Origin: Glandiceps talaboti
Taxonomy: Eukaryota > Hemichordata > Enteropneusta > Spengelidae
Direction of reading: 5' to 3'
Assembly: GCF_964340395.1 (NCBI RefSeq)
Contig: NC_135551.1
Span: 1,707,001 to 1,771,000, forward strand
DNA length: 64,000 nt
Translations under genes and position numbers: made by a program
The notes under the pieces: model-generated
Told to the model about the DNA's origin: nothing
The model's input: only the letters and a program-made list of their open reading frames with translations
The model's database searches: none
Part shown: positions 25,166 through 36,878 of the stretch, in pieces
Position numbering within the stretch: the first letter of the stretch is position 1
How the letters are laid out: each line of letters starts with the position of its first letter

Positions 25166-26075
25166 CTTTTGCGAGATATGCGATTGAAGGCTAAACAGCA
25201 GTAGAGTGATTTAGGACTTTTAACACGACTTTGATTGGTTCAAATAGCTTGAAGTGCCTCACAGTATACATCCCACTACGAACTACTCGACAATTTCTGG
25301 GTCAATTAATCTAAAGTAATGAAGAATAACTGCTTTGTAATGGTTACCATGGTTGCAAGTTTGTTTGGATATGTCAGTTCGCAGCTCGTCAAAGCCGATG
25401 AAACATAAACACATTGTTACATTCAAGCATAGACGTTGCAATACGAAAACTATTGTTTCTATAAAAATTGTGTTATCCGAGTCATGATTTGACGAGTCAT
25501 GATTTGACGAATTGAATACATGTTAATTGGACAGTCGGTTTCATTGTCGTAATGCACTCGATGCAATATTATATAGATACTTAATGTCAGTGAATGTTGC
25601 AGGCTAGAATTGCTGGTCAAATTTAATGCCACATTTTTGTGTTTGAATATCACTACTTATCGCCAAAGTGATAATGGCATGAACAAGTAACGAGGAAATT
25701 AGACGAGTTTGACGTTATACGAATTGTTTAGCACGTCGGTATAATGGTTAATGATCCTTTGTAATCCAACAATGTTACCATGGTGACAACTTTCAAAGAA
25801 TGGTAAAATCACCATGAATAAAATAGTTGAATTAATAAAATAGCTAGCTAATTACATGTATATGCATTAATAGGTACCTAAATACATATCATTCCTTTTT
25901 ATTAGATGGATTCACTGCGCACATTTACTCTAAAAGTGACTCAAGGAATTAGAAATGCATTTTTTGTAGTCGATGTAAGTGAAACTTGACTACATAATTG
26001 AAAGCTTGCTGGATTAACGTTGATTTGTTGATTAGGTTTTTGTGAGATGTAATTTCCTTCCGAGTTTTACGTTGA
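25166..26075. other. unique sequence, nothing recognised
   Basis: Contains short RFX-like imperfect palindromes (GTTACCATGG near 25345 and 25770) but no supported exon. Confidence 0.3.
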
Positions 26076-26078
26076 TTA

Positions 26079-26290
26079 AGTGGTAACAAGACTACTGATT
26101 GAAGCACTCTTTTCCTTGTGTTTGATTGAAGGTTGAAATTTGTCATTTGACATCATGGTGTAGTTGAAATAGCAGTCTTTATTATTCGCAATTCGTCTTT
26201 TTAGCGAATCTTGACTATTAGAGATAGCGTTACGACGTCGGAGTAACGGTGTTTCTGTGTCAGACAATTCATTGATATTTTGTTCTGCAG
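26079..26290 (-). CDS. unassigned minus-strand open segment
   Basis: An open frame of about 65-70 codons contains SDTETPLLRRRNAISNSQDS and ends in ...SISSLVTT-stop. Its Ser, Arg and Lys-rich composition resembles a real exon more than the flanking DNA. An AG at an acceptor-like site (AAACTGCAG) lies at its upstream end. No ATG begins the best frame. Family unknown. Confidence 0.2.
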
Positions 26291-26433
26291 TTTGCTGTTA
26301 CTTACGATACATACGCCTTATCGGTTTATACCACTGTTTGCCGGTACCATTGGTTTACTCAGATTCCTGAGAGACTGTCTAACCGACCCGGAATATCACG
26401 ACATCTCGGTTGTTACGTACTGAGGCGATTCTG

Positions 26434-26576
26434 ATGGAACCCCATCCAAAACTTAAAATAGCGTCGATTCCGTTGAGACGACGATCATACACAAATCCTG
26501 GATTTTATGAAAAGTCAAAAACGACGGAAAACATTAAGCCGAGACAAAGACTTTCCATCGGCGGGGGTCCAGAAAC
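26434..26576 (+). CDS. candidate first coding exon 1d, unidentified gene
   Basis: 47 codons plus two bases, from MEPHPKLKIASIPLRRRSY to ...RLSIGGGPE, with donor AC|gtatgt in phase 2. The ATG has G at +4. The frame is open upstream to a TAA at 26380, but no codon of the AGN type occurs there, so no phase-2 acceptor exists and an initial exon is favoured. The peptide is basic (LRRRSYTNPGF, KPRQRLS) and includes RRRS- and RQRLS-type kinase motifs. It is the last of the four phase-2 first-exon candidates before the proposed common exon at 33707. The intron begins with a (CATA)n tract and a perfect hairpin. Confidence 0.52.
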
Positions 26577-26611
26577 GTATGTATTCTGATAGGTGTAATA
26601 AGTGACTTTAT

Positions 26612-26713
26612 ACATACATACATACATACATACATACATACATACATACATACATACATAAAAACATCATAGATACAGAAATATATATATCTGTATCTAT
26701 GATGTTTTTATGT
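26612..26713. repeat. (CATA)n tract followed by a 24-bp-stem hairpin
   Basis: Arms at 26656-26679 and 26690-26713 are exact complements (core AAAACATCATAGATACAG). The loop is about 10 bp of AT. It lies 80 bp behind the donor of the exon at 26434. Confidence 0.9.
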
Positions 26714-27028
26714 GTTATATTGTGAACATTCCCATAAACCTAATTTACTAATTTACTAATGGACCATCAGATAAACAGATAATATAGTATTGTCAACAAA
26801 AAATGCTGACGAAAAAGTGTCATTTTCTTAGATTGAAATTGAGTTCCAAATTGATGACCGATTCTAATCACTGATATTTTGACCAATGAGTTTAATTTAA
26901 TGAACTCAATCAATGCAATGACGTACAAATTGCTATTTTGTTTTTGTATGAACAGCCTAATTTCCGATTTCTACACCACCAATTTTATCCAAAGTCTATA
27001 GAGAATGAGAGGGATGTACTTTTTCGTG

Positions 27029-28116
<1,088 letters not shown>

Positions 28117-28231
28117 GTATTTATTTGCATACTAATATTACAATTATTAATGTAGTATTTATTTGCATACTAATATTACAATTATTAATGTAGTATTTAT
28201 TTGCATACTAATATTACAATTATTAATGTAG
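28117..28231. repeat. 38-bp tandem repeat, 3 copies
   Basis: Three near-perfect copies of a unit containing TATTTATTTGCATACTAATA. Confidence 0.93.
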
Positions 28232-28265
28232 TTTGAATTGCGCCACCTTGTGATCTTGTAAAGTC

Positions 28266-29668
28266 TTTCATGAATAGTGCTTGAATACCATGTTTGAAAT
28301 ATTGATTGGTAAATGACGTCATGAATAGTGCTTGAATACCATGTTTGAAATATTGATTGGTAAATGACGTCATGAATAGTGGCAGAATACCATGTTTGAA
28401 ATATTGATTGGTAAATGACGTCATGAATAGTGGCAGAATACCATGTTTGAAATATTGATTGGTAAATGACGCCATGAATAGTGGCAGAATACCATGTTTG
28501 AAATATTGATTGGTAAATGACGCCATGAATAGTGGCAGAATACCATGTTTGAAATATTGATTGGTAAATGACGTCATGAATAGTGGCAGAATACCATGTT
28601 TGAAATAATGATTGGTAAATGACGTCATGAATAGTGGCAGAATACCATGTTTGAATTATTGATTGGTAAATAACGTCATAATAGTGGCAGAATACCATGT
28701 TTGAAATATTGATTGGTAAATGACGTCATGAATAGTGGCAGAATACCATGTTTGAAATATTGATTGGTAAATGACGTCATGAATAGTGGCTGAATACCAA
28801 GTTTGAAATATTGATTGGTAAATGACGTCATGAATAGTGGCTGAATACCATGTTTGAAATATTGATTGGTAAATGACGTCATGAATAGTGGCTGAATACC
28901 AAGTTTGAAATATTGATTGGTAAATGACGTCATGAATAGTGGCTGAATACCAGGTTTGAAATATTGATTGGTAAATGACGTCATGAATAGTGGCTGAATA
29001 CCAAGTTTGAAATATTGATTGGTAAATGACGTCATAAATAGTGGCAGAATACCATGTTTGAAATATTGATTGGTAAATAACGTCATGAATAGTGGCAGAA
29101 TACCATGTTTGAAATATTGATTGGTAAATGACGTCATGAATAGTGGTAGACTACCATGTTTGAAATATTGATTGGTAAATGACGTCATGAATAGTGGCAG
29201 AATACCATGTTTGAAATATTGATTGGTAAATAACGTCATGAATAGTGGCAGAATACCATGTTTGAAATATTGATTGGTAAATGACGTCATGAATAGTGGC
29301 AGAATACCAGGTTTTAAATATTGATTGGTAAATGACGTCATGAATAGTGGCAGAATACCATGTTTTAAATATTGATTGGTAAATGACGTCATAAATAGTG
29401 ACAATACCATGTTTGAAATATCGATTAGTAAATGACGTCATAAATAGTGACAATACCATGTTTTAAATATTGATTGGTAAATGACGTCATAAATAGTGGC
29501 AGAATACCATGTTTTAAATATTGATTGGTAAATGACGTCATGAATAGTGGCAGAATACCATGTTTTAAATATTGATTGGTAAATGACGTCATGAATAGTG
29601 ACAGAATACCATGTTTTAAATATTGATTGGTAAATGACGTCATAAATAGTGACAATACCAGGTTTGAA
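28266..29668. repeat. 51-bp satellite array carrying CRE plus inverted CCAAT
   Basis: About 27 copies of a 51-bp unit with ATACCATGTTTGAAATATTG and ATTGGTAAATGACGTCATGA. Most units keep GATTGG (inverted CCAAT) 4 bp from TGACGTCA. The unit is otherwise unrelated to the CRE array at 22694. Reverse frames stay open because 51 is a multiple of 3. Confidence 0.96.
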
Positions 29669-29689
29669 ATATTAATTGACACCATTCTA

Positions 29690-30165
29690 TCCTATTTTAT
29701 CTATAAGTAGTAAAGTAATAAGTTAAAATACCAATAATAAGACACCGTGTATATCAATTAGATGTCTATTTTATCTATAAGTAGTATAGTAATAAGTTAA
29801 AATACCAATAATTAGATACTGTGTATATGTCAATTAGTTGTCTATTTTATCTATAAGTAGTATAGTAATAAGTTAAAATACCAATAATAAGATACTGTGT
29901 ATATCAATTAGATGTCTATTTTATCTATAAGTAGTATAGTAATAAGTTAAAATACCAATAATAAGATACTGTGTATGTCAATTAGATGTCTATTTTATCT
30001 ATAAGTAGTATAGTAATAAGTTAAAATACCAATAATAAGATACTGTTATGTCAATTAGATGTCTATTTTATCTATAAGTAGTATAGTAATAAGTTAAAAT
30101 ACCAATAATAAGATACTGTGTATGTCAATTAGATGTCTATTTTATCTATAAGTAGTAAAGTAATG
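29690..30165. repeat. about 75-bp tandem array, 6-7 copies
   Basis: Unit contains GTCTATTTTATCTATAAGTA and AGTTAAAATACCAATAATAA. Confidence 0.93.
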
Positions 30166-31118
30166 AGTTGACATCATGTTTCATTCGTGTGCGGATTTTT
30201 GAGTACGGACCAAAAATCAATTTGATTGGATATATTTCACATACTAAATGTACAGCTACACAAATAAGCTTACCCACAGATGATTTCAGGGTATATGACA
30301 TTAGGATTAAGTTATTTCATCTAACAAATTAGTTCCTGTTGCAACTAGCTGATTAAAATTTTATGTGGTGAATGTGGTTTGATTGCTTAATTTTACCTCT
30401 TTTTCCTTCGTATATCGTTGTTTGTTGTTCTGGGAGTGAGCACCCCCCCCCCCCAATCGAAAACGAACAACAAAGGATAGTGTGATCAATAAAGCAATCA
30501 AGCCGTATTTCCATGTCATAGTCTAATCAGATTGGACCGTAGTTAATACCAGCGTGCTTGAATTAGATGACGTCATCAGCCTAGCCCAGGCTTTCTTCCT
30601 TGTCTGTGGTCTGGGATTATGCTTTGCCCTGAATAGTTTCCATACAAAAGTGTACTAGTGCCGTGCATTGAAGTTCTGCCTTCCAGTTCAATCCTGCAGC
30701 AATATAGTTTTTTCGCATCCGCGGAATAACCACACTCCTCGTCTGCACACTCTTTTTAATGCATAAGTCATAGGCATAGACCCTCCACTCCACCATGGGT
30801 GGAAGGTCTATGTCATAGGTAACTAATTGCTGTAGCCATACACCGTCTATTATTTTCTATGTTTTAGCTTTTCAATGTAAATTTCTAATCTGTTGATCCA
30901 GAACTACCTCCCTACATTATTCGACTTTCTCTGTTATCACAGTAGTAATGGAACTTCTTGAATTTGACTTTCTTTGTAGTAGTTTGTTTATCTCGGTAGA
31001 TGCCATGGCAAGTAATAATTAGATGTACGGCTTAGCTTTTTGTGTGTTTTGTTCACTCACCGTACGTGGAGTATAGTAGAAACAACACTTGCATTTGAAA
31101 CCAGAATTCCTAGAGAAG
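30166..31118. other. unique sequence with a short hairpin and a single CRE
   Basis: TGACGTCA occurs at 30568-30575. CATAGACC at 30775 and GGTCTATG at 30805 form a GC-richer hairpin. No exon is supported. Confidence 0.4.
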
Positions 31119-31127
31119 TATATAAAG
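31119..31127 (+). promoter_or_regulatory. TATA box candidate
   Basis: TATATAAAG followed by GGG matches a strong TATA element. A transcript from about 31150 would contain CTACCA|gtgagt at 31233 as a first donor. A non-coding first exon could then splice to 33707, with the ATG at 33723 as start. This is position-based inference only. Confidence 0.3.
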
Positions 31128-31340
31128 GGGAGAGTGTGGTATGTTTGTTCTCCAAGTACTTGACCGATTACCTGGTTATTGTGTTTACTTTTCTTCTTAC
31201 ATTCTAACCCATGTATTTACCAGTCACCTACCAGTGAGTATAACATTATACATGTACTGTATTGTCTATGTCCTCAACAGAGGAATTCCTTCCACATTGT
31301 CATCTGATTGTGACCTTGTCCGTTGTTTTACTACCGAACC

Positions 31341-31812
31341 ACATGTATGTATGTATGTATGTATGTATGTATGTATGTATGTATGTATGTATGTATGTAT
31401 GTATGTGTGTGTGTGTATGTATGTATGTATGTATGTATGTATGTATGTATGTATGTATGTGTGTGTGTATGTGTGTATGTGTGTATGCGTGTATGTATGT
31501 ATGTATGTATGTATGTATGTATGTATGTATGTATGTATGTATGTATGTGTGTGTATGTATGTATGTATGTATGTGTGTGTGTGTATGTATGTATGTATGT
31601 ATGTATGTATGTATGTATGTATGTGTGTGTATGTGTGTATGCGTGTATGCGTGTATGTATGTATGTATGTATGTATGTATGTATGTATGTATGTATGTAT
31701 GTATGTGTGTGTATGTATGTATGTATGTATGTATGTATGTATGTATGTATGTATGTATGTATGTATGTATGTATTGTATGTGTATGTATGTATGTATGTA
31801 TGTATGTATGTA

Positions 31813-31849
<37 letters not shown>

Positions 31850-31860
31850 ACATGTGCATG
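31341..31860. repeat. (TATG)n / (TG)n microsatellite
   Basis: About 500 bp of TATG with TG interruptions at regular places. The six open frames through it are repeat by-products. Confidence 0.97.
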
Positions 31861-32385
31861 CACGTATGACTGATATTTAGTTATCAAGATTATTTATCCG
31901 AATTCTGTACTGAGACTATTATGTTATAATTATTATAAGGCATAAATATTATAAAAGTAAACAATAATAACAATAATGACACTGTTGTAGATGTTGTATT
32001 CAATGTAAATCAGAATTTAAAGCAGTTATTGCATGAGACATCGATGTCATATTAGAATATTAGTTGATAAAGCACGCAGCAAAGATCACTCTAAGCTATT
32101 TACATTTTATATTGTGTCACGTGACAGATCAGTGGGCAATTATGAAATGTATGCATCCCTTTGACCACGTCATCGAAAATGTATACAATGATATACGTAC
32201 AAAACCTGTTTCCCAAGCAAACAGGCAAACAAACAAACAAACAAACAAACAAAGTTAGGAAAAGGATAATAATACAGAGGATTTAGAGAGTAAGAATTTT
32301 AAGTTTGAATCGTGAACTCTGTGACGATAATTTCATTTATATATAAACTGTCAAAATAAAGTTGTTTGTTTGTTTGTTTGTTCAT

Positions 32386-32436
<51 letters not shown>

Positions 32437-33706
32437 TTCATGAACCAACAGGTTGCCCCAATTACAGGTTCTTTGCAAAACGTAATAATAAAATTGAAAC
32501 TATTTACAATACACATACAAGACAGAGACAATTACACGTACACAAAAACAGCAACAGTACTGCTAAAATGAATTCAAATATGTAGTTGTATTTATATTTC
32601 TGAAAATATTAAAATCACCAAATATATCAATCTCCTCGAGATCGCTTGATAAAAAATGATGTAGTCCTAGAGAGAATAGGTTGATAGGTCAAATCCTATC
32701 TTGTAGATAAACACTCATTCAGTGTCAGATTGTACATTCTCTTTGCTATCATAGTTTCCAATCAGTTACGTAAGGTAACATAACTGTTATGACAACACGG
32801 ATGATTGACGGTGTACAGCTTTGTCCAGTAAACTAACACGTGGTATGGGATAAATAACAGGATATCTCAACAAGTGATCTCGATACAGTCCGTCAATTGC
32901 ATTTGTTTCCCGGACGACCGTATCTGTTGATAGGCAATAGTAATGAGTGTTTCCATAGCAACCTAAACTTCTCACCCTTATGTAATGACAACTGAGTATT
33001 GCATGTAGCCTTGTGTATATAGTTTTTTTCTGGTGATTTGATTTTCAGTACGAACAGCTTTCTTTAATTTGTACTGTGCACATTTCATTAGGGAATGAGG
33101 ATATTTATTGACAGTGTATTTTTCTCCGAGAATGATTCAATTTGTCTTCCCCGACCCCTCTGAGATGTATCAGTCTTTGTTGTATTCAGATTGTTCGTTC
33201 TTACTAAGCCGACGACATTTCATCAGCATATTCAACACTAATATCGAAAAGTGTTCTAACATAACATAACATAACATAACATAACATAACATAACATAAC
33301 ATAACATAACATAACATGATTGTTAGTAATTTTCAAAGTGGATATTTGACATGGATATTTGTTTGTATTTTGTCAGAATGTTGATTTATATTAAAATTAT
33401 TTCTTTTTTTTATAACACATCAAAATAATTAGACGAAATACCGTGCTAATAGCAAAACAGCGACTTGCAACAACAAACAATCTCTCCGTTTATGTCGTAT
33501 GTTTTAGCCCCTAGATATAATATCTGTCATGATAGGAAAGATACATTCTTTTCTAGTTCATCAAGCTAGTTAGCGTCTGAACTCAATAACCGTGACGAAA
33601 CACTGAGGACAAGAGTCGAAGTAATACCAAGACTAAAGTTTACGTGTACGAGATGTGCATCAACGTGGTGAATGACCAAAGTCTATGTATGCTAAGTGTA
33701 TCACAG
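31861..33706. other. AT-rich DNA with three small microsatellites
   Basis: (AAAC)n at 32214-32252, (TTTG)n(TTTA)n at 32362-32438, and (CATAA)n at 33258-33317. A minus-strand 62-codon frame at 32787-32975 looks mildly coding but has no splice support. GTTTCCATAGCAAC near 32946 is an imperfect X-box. Confidence 0.5.
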
Positions 33707-33878
33707 AGTACCGAGGGAATTTATGGAACCAAACAATTGTAACATGTCTGTGTTCATCGGTAATGACGATGATACTAGCGTTGCCATTTGTACCCGATCC
33801 CGTATCCATGACGATAACTTGCTTTATACGATGACCTTTGACCCCTTATTTCATCGTATCGAATGTACAGTAGTTGAT
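33707..33878 (+). CDS. candidate common exon 2, unidentified gene
   Basis: Acceptor GTATCACAG precedes one base plus 57 open codons ending at donor GAT|gtataagt, so phase 2 in and phase 0 out. That matches the phase-2 donors at 3637, 5395, 22125 and 26576. The peptide includes MEPNNCNMSVFIGNDDDTSV and LLYTMTFDPLFHRIECTVVD and looks like a folded domain. TAA at 33693 closes the frame upstream, so the ATG at 33723 could also be a start. TGACCTTTGACCC at 33832-33844 inside the exon is a perfect DR1-type nuclear receptor sequence, probably by chance. Family not recognised. Confidence 0.42.
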
Positions 33879-34563
33879 GTATAAGTAGGGTCCGACATTA
33901 AGTAAACAACAACATATTATAACAATAATATTAGGCCTTCTTGTGTTCATATTACATTCATATTATTGCGTTTTGGCCGACTAATGTCAGGTGAACTTAC
34001 GCTGTCGCCACCTTGAAAGAGGTATTTTGTCTTTTGTATTGTCCATTTATTTGTTTGTGAGTGAGAAAGGAAAACTTCGAACGTTAAGTAAACTTAGTAA
34101 GTAAATACGGATTAGTGGTACATGCTAGGGCGAGTAACCGTGTACTCAAAGTCCGATGGTGAAGGCAACATTCAAGAAGATCTGCTAGATCAGACTTGGG
34201 TCAACTTTTAATATCAAATTAACTGACCGATGTGTTTTCAATTATTTGATAAAAACACATATTTACACAGTCTGTTAGGTCTGATCAAACTCGTCCGAAC
34301 TCTACCGGTGTCGGATTTCTACGTAGTGCGATCTTAAGCCTTGGTAACCATTCACTCAGCGACATTGTTTATACCAGGACTCCACTAAACTTGTTGGTTG
34401 AGTAACAACCATCAGAATATGGTGGAATGTACCAAACTTACTCCAAGTAAATGTAGTGTATACATTTGAAGTGATTCACCGAACAAGTCTATAATGACCA
34501 GGTTAGACCAACAGGTGGTTGCATAGTTTATCAACTGTTTACTAAACTTCCAATCGTATTAAG

Positions 34564-35252
34564 AAGGATTCGTTGACAGGACTGGTGTATCATCCATTAC
34601 AATACGTTATCGAGTTTGAAGAAGAGCTGGTTACCAACGCTCTTCAACTGTGGACCGAGTCTGTCATTTCTAACGACTCCCAATCATGGCATCGTAAAGA
34701 CATCGCGAAGATAGGCAAATTGACATTGTACTACGGCTCTACAATGACATCTAAACGCGATCGTGTATCCCCTGACCCAGATAGACAGTCGGACAGGAAT
34801 GCAATGTATAACAAACACGTGATTTATCCTGTATTACCCATATCATTGGAAGAAATGTACGAAAGGGCTTCAAAAATTCTTGGTCGTCGAATGGAATTTC
34901 TTCCAGACGTGAAACCGGAAAAACATGAAAAAATGGAAGAGGAAGATGGCGTTCCAGAATTAAACCCCCTACCAACCGCTAAACGAGTGCGTAGTCGGGC
35001 AGAACGCCGAGGGTCCGTTTTCCCTTCGGACAAGAAGACAAGTTCGGTTAATTTGGGTGTCGGAGATGGACCAAGGGGAGGTGGGGGTCGACGTGCGTCT
35101 GCTTTTCCAGTTCCTGGTGGGGATACGAAGTCCCCACTGTTACCAGGCATTGAGGAGTTTAATGTGAGTCGTAAAATGTCAGCACCTGTGGCTGACGATA
35201 GTAGACGGATGATTGTACCACCAGCTAGTGATACAGAATACTGGCGAGACAG
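34564..35252 (+). CDS. large coding exon, unidentified gene
   Basis: The best-supported exon of the unrecognised gene: 229 codons plus two bases, phase 0 in (acceptor CGTATTAAG; AG at 34578 is an alternative) and phase 2 out at GACAG|gtgaga. Residues 1-100 look folded (VYHPLQYVIEFEEELVTNAL). Residues 115-135 are Glu/Lys-rich, and the rest is a disordered basic segment. Two similar motifs, RRGSVFP (residues 148-154) and RRASAFP (176-182), fit the PKA consensus RRxS. A Gly/Arg-rich stretch precedes the second. The exon ends near DTEYWRD. There is no in-frame ATG before residue 61, so it is not a complete gene alone. Three acceptors downstream fit its phase. The antisense 145-codon frame is a shadow. 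Confidence 0.68.
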
Positions 35253-35743
35253 GTGAGACATTATTTAGTGTGATGAGACAATTGTCAGGTCAAAAACAAT
35301 CAAAGTAGTCGAGTCTGTTCTCTTAATTATTGACATGAGTTGATCCCCAGTACAAAACTAGTAAATCCTCAGTCAAATAGTTTCTGTGTTATTTTTACAT
35401 AAATGTTTTCAGAAACAGGTAACACTGTTTTCTTCAGCCAAGTCAAGTTACCATTAGCCATGCACTCTATGCCAACTCCCTTTTATTGTCTTGTTGTTGT
35501 TTGTGATAAATGAGCCATGGGACATACCCTTTGTATCTTACACCCCCAAGGTACAAATGTCTTCTTTTGATTGTTTAATAGCCTGTTACACGACTTATTC
35601 ATGCCGGCTATTATTCTTATAATATATTGTTACATAGCATCTTGAAGGTTTGAGTTACTTACAATCAATATATCTCATGGGTCACTCCGTTGAGTTTCCA
35701 TAGTAACAATCTTCATGTTGTTCCGTTTGTACAAACTTTGCAG

Positions 35744-35774
35744 TTCTCGTCTCAAAGACTTGTACAACGACTAG
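35744..35774 (+). CDS. candidate terminal exon 4a (short C-terminus)
   Basis: Pyrimidine-rich acceptor (TACAAACTTTGCAG), phase 2, encodes SSRLKDLYND then TAG at 35772, using the AG carried over from 35252. ATTAAA at 35856-35861 is a possible poly(A) signal. Short, but all signals agree. Confidence 0.45.
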
Positions 35775-36279
35775 ACGAACACATTTAGTGAAATATAGTG
35801 TGTTGTATTTATCGTATACAATGTAACTCGTATCAATATTAATTGAATATTACAAATTAAAAGATGCCACGTCTGTCCATCTAAACTTGAACACTGAACA
35901 TTCTACAAAAACAGATCAGAGTTACCAAGTAAGCGTGCTAGCTCCATGTTTTCTATAGAGGTCGCTTTACATAGTTTCACAACGAATTTGTTTTAATTTA
36001 TTTCCGTTATTTGGTTAGCTTTTCGTTCCATTTACATGTGTACGCTTTAAAGTTCTTAAAGTAAACATCGAAAGAAAATGCAGGCCTCTCGAAAAACACA
36101 TTCCATGTATTCATACAGGCAATAGCTATACAATTAGATTGTAAAGTGACCATGACTTGACAGATACACTGCAAATAACGTGTTTAACCTCGTTCATGAC
36201 TTGACTGATAGACTGCAAATAACTTGATGCCACCATTAGTAGTCTAGGGTTACACGTACCTCATTCCTGCTGCCTTCAG

Positions 36280-36415
36280 GTTTACTTGTTTCGTTATGAA
36301 TGATGTTGAAGTTTTGATAGCAAGATGTACTATGGCAAGCCGTTCAGACCAAAGTATTATTGTTATTCTGGCTGTAGTATTTTGTATTTTCCGCATTTTA
36401 ATACAAACTAATTAA
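36280..36415 (+). CDS. candidate alternative terminal exon 4b with a hydrophobic tail
   Basis: A very good acceptor (CTCATTCCTGCTGCCTTCAG) in phase 2 opens 44 codons to TAA at 36413. The last 20 residues contain SIIVILAVVFCIFRILI, long enough for one membrane span, so this isoform would be tail-anchored. The rest is FTCFVMNDVEVLIARCTMAS. The open length alone is not significant. The acceptor strength and phase are the reasons to list it. Confidence 0.28.
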
Positions 36416-36878
36416 CCATTTATGTCTAGTTTTTCGATAGAATCCATGTTACACTTTTCATTTTTTTGAGATTACTCTTGTTCTACTAAATTTGTTTTGA
36501 TTTATTTTTCGACAAACCAAAAATGTCCTCCCTCATCATTGAATCATTCATCAGAATGAATTTTATCTAATGGCAGGTTTGAGTTGACAACTTTAAGTGA
36601 TGATAACATAATCTTCACTAAAATGGACTACAGCGAGGGCCTACTCTATATGTAGCAAATAAAAAGCTCCAAAATTTCAACTTGGCCCTTTTAAAGTAGT
36701 CAAAACTACGTTAGCTTCTCCCATCCCCCGGCAGGAGATAATGGCAAGTCACTGGATACAAGGGCTTTCCTTGTGCGCGGTCACGGTATGTTAACAAGTA
36801 AGATAAGACAGATAGTAGATTTACGACGATGTATTTTACTAACTCAAGACAGTCTTACAGATATCCTACATCATCCCT
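36416..36878. other. unique sequence, nothing recognised
   Basis: No exon or element is supported before the 22-bp array. Confidence 0.35.

Noticed and set aside
28159-29685. Reverse-strand frames up to 244 codons
   Set aside because: By-products of the 51-bp array; two frames are open in parallel.
33832-33844. DR1 nuclear-receptor element TGACCTTTGACCC
   Set aside because: It lies inside a likely coding exon; a single 13-bp match is expected by chance in windows of this kind.
34751-35261. 74- and 145-codon minus-strand frames
   Set aside because: Antisense shadows of the coding exon 34564-35252.
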